Assembly (NCBI GenBank): GCA_026224775.1
Contig: JAMFRP010000026.1
Coordinates: 62,001-126,000 of the forward strand
Length of the DNA: 64,000 nt
Source: Bacteroidota bacterium
GTDB taxonomy: Bacteria; Bacteroidota; Bacteroidia; Sphingobacteriales; Sphingobacteriaceae
Reading direction: 5' to 3'
Part shown: in pieces, positions 60,235 to 64,000 of the stretch
Position numbering within the stretch: position 1 is the first letter of the stretch
Layout of the letters: every line of letters starts with the position of its first letter
Position numbers and translations under genes: made by a program
The notes under the pieces: model-generated
Told to the model about the DNA's origin: nothing
Seen by the model: the letters and a program-made list of their open reading frames with translations, nothing else
The model's database searches: none

Positions 60235-61865
60235 TATTTGAATGTATACTTAACCGGAGGATTGGCCAGATTTGGATCTGCTGCAATTTCATCTGCTGGG
60301 ATTTTAAATAAGAAATCGGCAGGTGTTGGTGTAAAGTGGATCGAATTGATAGATGTTTGATCAGGGAAAGCGTTATTGTATGTACCACGTTCCTGTGCGC
60401 TGATGATGCTTATAGCCGTTGTGTGCGCAGTATTTAAATAACCATCTATACGCCCTAAATCAAACCAATAATCCTGCTCAAGTGCAAATTCCAGGCGCCT
60501 TTCATTCAGCAACTGCTTGTATGTGAAAGAAGTAACAGCAGGTACGCCTACGCGGGTTCTTACCATGTTAAAATATTGTAACGCTGTTGCATTTGTAGTT
60601 GATGCTGTTAATGGGATACCTGTACCAACAGCAGGATTTGCCTCCTGGCCTAATATCGCTTCAGCCTCAATCAATAATACATCCGCGTAACGCATAATAT
60701 AAGTATTGTCGCCTGCGGCTTGTGCATTCACCTTGCCGTTATTGTCAGGGTCAGCAGCCTGGCCAACAACATACTTCTTAGGTTCAGCTTGTGTGCCTTG
60801 TGAGCTTGCACTTAATGGTAGTGTATAACCGCCATCTTTAACATCAATCTCTGAATAATAGCTTCCTGGTAACATAATGGTAAAGTGCCTGCGTACAGTA
60901 TCTCCGCCCTCAGCTAAAAATGCGTTTTGCAAATCAATTGTGGGGCCAAATACACCATAACCATCGCTGCCACCGGTTATAGTACTGCTAAATGCCCATG
61001 ATGCTTGTATAGAGTTACCATAATCATAATTAGAACCACCAACACCTGCATTGTAAACCCATTGCATAGCCAGTATTGATTCTTTATTATTGTTGTTGAT
61101 GGTGCGGAACAGATCACCAAAATTTGGCAATAATGCAAATTCACCGCTGTTAATCACCTTTTCGGCTTCTTTTTGGGCATCAACATAATCCTGCATATAT
61201 AAATAAACCTTTGCAAGCAGTGCGGATGCTGAACCACTTGAACCGTGGCCTGTTGAGGCTACACCTGCGGTACAATTAGCTTCTGCAAATTGTAAATCTA
61301 ATACCATAAGATGATAAACATCGCTTATGTTATTTGTAGGTACAGTTGCAAAATTATTTATATCCTGAAGCGGGTTTTCAACAATTGGCACGGGGCCAAA
61401 GGTGCGCACTAAGTAAAAATAAGCTGCCGCCCTCATTAAATGAGCTTCGCCTAAGGCGTTGTTTACCACTTTTGCAGGTACCGATGCAGGCACAGTTGCA
61501 GGTAGGTTGTTCAATAAGCCATTACATTGTGCAATTACTGTAAATGGTGAATCCCATCCTGCAAGTAGCTCCGCATTATCATTAGCTACAGGAGGTGTAC
61601 CAAAAGGGCCAACATCAGACGAATAGGAGCGACCATTGCCACTTGCGAACTCTGTAATAGCCCAGCCAACTTTGTTATTCCAGCCAAACCATGGCGATCC
61701 GTATAATCCATTTGTACTGGCTGCTACCTGGTCGGCAGTTTGGTAATAATTGCCGACAGTAACACTTGACTCAGGTGGGCGGTTGAAAAAATCTTTTTTG
61801 CAACCGGTGGCAAGCATTCCTGCCATAGCCGCCATGCCTGCAATATATTTAATGTGTATTTTCAT
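60234..61865 (-). CDS. SusD/RagB family outer-membrane lipoprotein
   Basis: This 543-residue protein has a lipobox ATGCKKDFF (Cys22) with a surface-export signal CKKDF. TVGNYYQTADQVAASTNGLY is the SusD N-terminal opening. The tetratricopeptide region (GEAHLMRAAAYFYLVRTFGPVPI) and the C-terminal end (LLNERRLEFALEQDYWFDLGRI) complete the family pattern. It binds oligosaccharides and forms the lid on the SusC pore. It follows SusC by 18 bp. Confidence 0.95.
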   Translation of the reverse strand: MKIHIKYIAGMAAMAGMLATGCKKDFFNRPPESSVTVGNYYQTADQVAASTNGLYGSPWFGWNNKVGWAITEFASGNGRSYSSDVGPFGTPPVANDNAELLAGWDSPFTVIAQCNGLLNNLPATVPASVPAKVVNNALGEAHLMRAAAYFYLVRTFGPVPIVENPLQDINNFATVPTNNISDVYHLMVLDLQFAEANCTAGVASTGHGSSGSASALLAKVYLYMQDYVDAQKEAEKVINSGEFALLPNFGDLFRTINNNNKESILAMQWVYNAGVGGSNYDYGNSIQASWAFSSTITGGSDGYGVFGPTIDLQNAFLAEGGDTVRRHFTIMLPGSYYSEIDVKDGGYTLPLSASSQGTQAEPKKYVVGQAADPDNNGKVNAQAAGDNTYIMRYADVLLIEAEAILGQEANPAVGTGIPLTASTTNATALQYFNMVRTRVGVPAVTSFTYKQLLNERRLEFALEQDYWFDLGRIDGYLNTAHTTAISIISAQERGTYNNAFPDQTSINSIHFTPTPADFLFKIPADEIAADPNLANPPVKYTFK

Positions 61866-61883
61866 TTTTAATTTCTTTAAAAT

Positions 61884-64000
61884 TTAAAACTGTGCGTTTA
61901 CTCCTAAAGTGAATACGCGTGGATTTGGATACCTGCCCAAGTCAATATTCTGTAAAGTAGGGTTCTGGTTGAATGAACCTATTTCAGGATCAAGACCTGG
62001 GTATTTGGTAATAACAAATAAGTTTTGTCCGCTAACAAATAGCTTTAAGCTGGTCATGGCAATAGCTTTTGCCCATTGTGATGGCAAAGTATAGCCCAGG
62101 CGCACATTTTGTAAACGAAGGAATGAAGCGCTCTCCAGGAACCTGTCAGACATCACTAAATTCGGGTTTGGCGAGCCAATGTGTGGTGCCGGGATGTTTG
62201 AATTTGGATTGCTTGGTGACCAGTAGTTTGCAGACGAAGCCAGTTGGTTTTGATATAAACTAGATAAACCTGCTGTTTCATATTCCAATGCATCTAATAT
62301 TTTGCCACCGTATGATCCATAGAAGAATACAGAAAGTTCAAAATTCTTGTAGTCGAAGGTGTTTGTTACACCATAAGTAAAGTCAGGGTTAGGGTTACCT
62401 AGTGGAACCTGATCGCTTGCATCAACTTTGCCGTCATGATTAGTATCCTGATACTCTAAATCACCAAGCCAGATAGTGCTTGGCTGGTTAGGAGCATTGG
62501 TAACTACTTGTACACTACCTGTAACATTTTGTGGGTGTGTAGCCAGATATTGTAATTGGGCTTGAGTTTTAACAACACCTAAAACTTTATATCCAAAAAA
62601 CTCGCCAACTGGGTAGCCTACAATTGTTTTGGTAGGGGTTAAGCTGTTAAAGCTTAAGTTTTCTTTTCCGATTATTGGAGGGGCACCGTTTAATGAAGTT
62701 ACCACATTTGAATAATGTGAGAATGTAACTGTAGTGGTCCACTTAAAGTCTTTACTTACTATGTTTTTACTGTTGATAGTAACTTCGATACCTTTATTTT
62801 CAATCTGTCCTGCATTTACATACGGCGCTTGTATGCCTGCAGGATTGTCACCATATTCATTAGGCCCACCAATCAAAAAGTAAGGTAATGGCTCCTGGAA
62901 AAGGAAGTTCTTAGATGTTTTTTGATAGTAATCAACACTTCCGTCAATACGATTGAACAAAGTGAAATCTATACCGGCATCCTTTTGAATAGCAGTTTCC
63001 CATGTAAGGTTTGGGTTAGCCACATTATGTATAATAAATCCTGTTCCAAATGCGGTAGGTATAGCTGTTAATGATGCACCATAGGAATATGGAGGTACAT
63101 TTGAGTTACCTGTTGTTCCATAACCCAATCTTATTTTAATATTATCAGCAATTTGTTTTATTGGAGCCATGAATGATTCGTCAGATAATCTCCATGAGAC
63201 CGCGGCTCCGGGGAAGTAACCAACTTGATGACCTTCTGCAAAATTAGAAGTACGGTCACTACGGATATTTGCAGTAATACTGTATTTATTGTCAAAAGTA
63301 TAAATGGCGCGTGCAAGGTACGATTCCATTACCTGGGTTTGTTTGTATTCAGGTACAGAAGCCGCAACTGAATTTGCAAGGGCTATACTTTGTATTTGAT
63401 TACCTGCAACAAATCCTGAACCGGAAAGAGGCAGCTGATCGAAAGTAGATTCCCATACTTCGTGGCCTGCAATCGCGGTTAAATTACTTTTACCCCAGGT
63501 ATGGCCATAATTAAAATATTCTTTCCAGCTCCAGTATGTGCTGTTTGTAGTTTGTCGGCTTAATGAAGCAGTCGCATTTGATATATTGTATTGTGAGGGT
63601 GTTCCTGTAGCACCATAGCTATAAGTTGGATTAAATGTTTGTGCGTCCGACCAGTTAAAGTCACCATCAACCTCTGACCTTAAAGTTAAATCTTTAAAGA
63701 ATTTTATCTCAGCATATAAATTTCCGTTTATTTCATTGCGGTTTAAAGTATTAGTAATGTTTAAAGCCTGTTGTACCGGATTAACACCACCCTCTAATGT
63801 GCCTGAAGGGGTAACATAAGGGCCTGCATAAGAGCCATCAGGATTATAAACAGATTGGTCCGGAGGTGATAATAGCGCATTATAAATAATACCTGTATTG
63901 CTTCCAAGTCCAACATTTTCGTCACTGCGGCTGGCGCCAAGTGTAGTTCCTATTTTAAGCCAGTCTTTTGCTTGTGAATTTATGTTTGCTCTGATAGAAT
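61884..64000 (-). CDS. SusC/RagA TonB-dependent transporter, C-terminal part (cut by window end)
   Basis: The frame stays open from 63329 to the window edge, so only about 705 C-terminal residues of a roughly 1000-residue protein are seen; the plug and TonB box lie outside. Barrel-strand sequence such as NRNEINGNLYAEIKFFKD, FNYGHTWGKSNLTAIAGHE, YSITANIRSDRTSNFAEGH and the end FTLGVNAQF (aromatic last residue) are typical SusC. FFGYKVLGVVKTQ and LEYQDTNHDGKVDASD are common SusC motifs. It imports mannan oligosaccharides across the outer membrane. It is the first gene of its operon. Confidence 0.95.
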   Translation of the reverse strand, partial: SIRANINSQAKDWLKIGTTLGASRSDENVGLGSNTGIIYNALLSPPDQSVYNPDGSYAGPYVTPSGTLEGGVNPVQQALNITNTLNRNEINGNLYAEIKFFKDLTLRSEVDGDFNWSDAQTFNPTYSYGATGTPSQYNISNATASLSRQTTNSTYWSWKEYFNYGHTWGKSNLTAIAGHEVWESTFDQLPLSGSGFVAGNQIQSIALANSVAASVPEYKQTQVMESYLARAIYTFDNKYSITANIRSDRTSNFAEGHQVGYFPGAAVSWRLSDESFMAPIKQIADNIKIRLGYGTTGNSNVPPYSYGASLTAIPTAFGTGFIIHNVANPNLTWETAIQKDAGIDFTLFNRIDGSVDYYQKTSKNFLFQEPLPYFLIGGPNEYGDNPAGIQAPYVNAGQIENKGIEVTINSKNIVSKDFKWTTTVTFSHYSNVVTSLNGAPPIIGKENLSFNSLTPTKTIVGYPVGEFFGYKVLGVVKTQAQLQYLATHPQNVTGSVQVVTNAPNQPSTIWLGDLEYQDTNHDGKVDASDQVPLGNPNPDFTYGVTNTFDYKNFELSVFFYGSYGGKILDALEYETAGLSSLYQNQLASSANYWSPSNPNSNIPAPHIGSPNPNLVMSDRFLESASFLRLQNVRLGYTLPSQWAKAIAMTSLKLFVSGQNLFVITKYPGLDPEIGSFNQNPTLQNIDLGRYPNPRVFTLGVNAQF

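Noticed and set aside
1..64000. tRNA, rRNA, phage or insertion sequence genes
   Set aside because: No cloverleaf, ribosomal sequence, integrase or transposase reading frame was recognised on either strand.

Overview
The window looks like chromosomal DNA from a Bacteroidota member of the Sphingobacteriaceae, most like Mucilaginibacter or Pedobacter. This rests on the AT-rich DNA, SusC/SusD genes, lipoproteins with CKKD-type export signals, a flexirubin-type pigment cluster, DUF1972 and DUF2304 genes of polysaccharide loci, and dispersed intergenic palindromes. The genus is inference; no rRNA or tRNA gene was seen.

Region 1 (1-11.4 kb) is the end of a surface-polysaccharide locus. It holds four or five glycosyltransferases, three left-handed beta-helix acyltransferases, a DUF2304 membrane protein and a small DMT-type membrane protein. 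Embedded in it are an orphan ORF, a large HTH-like/P-loop ATPase (5.4-8.0 kb) and a DUF892 (YciF-like) protein.

Region 2 (11.6-29.9 kb) is a compact flexirubin-type (aryl polyene-dialkylresorcinol) cluster in three transcription units. The leftward unit has an SDR, a FabZ-like dehydratase, a ketosynthase, an ACP and a phosphopantetheinyl transferase. The rightward unit has an exported protein, DarA, DarB, an unknown protein, a BtrH-like protein, an ABC exporter and a second ACP. A second leftward unit has a PaaK-like ligase, a GNAT, a tyrosine ammonia-lyase, two active-looking ketosynthases, a ketosynthase fragment and a ketosynthase homologue without its catalytic triad. The implied route is: tyrosine to 4-coumarate, activation onto ACP, polyene extension, then resorcinol formation by DarB and DarA.

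Region 3 (30-40.9 kb) holds stand-alone genes: two esterases, a small polyproline-rich exported peptide, a lipoprotein phosphoesterase, an imelysin-like/di-haem peroxidase, a GH25 lysozyme, two SDRs and an AraC regulator.

Region 4 (41-64 kb) is a beta-mannan (galactomannan or acetylated glucomannan) utilisation locus. It encodes SusC (cut by the window end), SusD, a surface glycan-binding lipoprotein, an AraC regulator, an SSS symporter, a GH130 mannosylglucose phosphorylase, a cellobiose/mannobiose 2-epimerase, a clan GH-A lipoprotein hydrolase, a GH27 alpha-galactosidase, a GH26 mannanase and a CE2-like deacetylase. GH2, GH3 and a GH36/27-like enzyme flank it. The expected flow is surface cleavage and debranching, SusCD uptake, symport of mannobiose, epimerisation to mannosylglucose and phosphorolysis to mannose-1-phosphate and glucose.

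At least four families of palindromic repeats are scattered between genes from 10 to 48 kb. Several lie inside the pigment operons.
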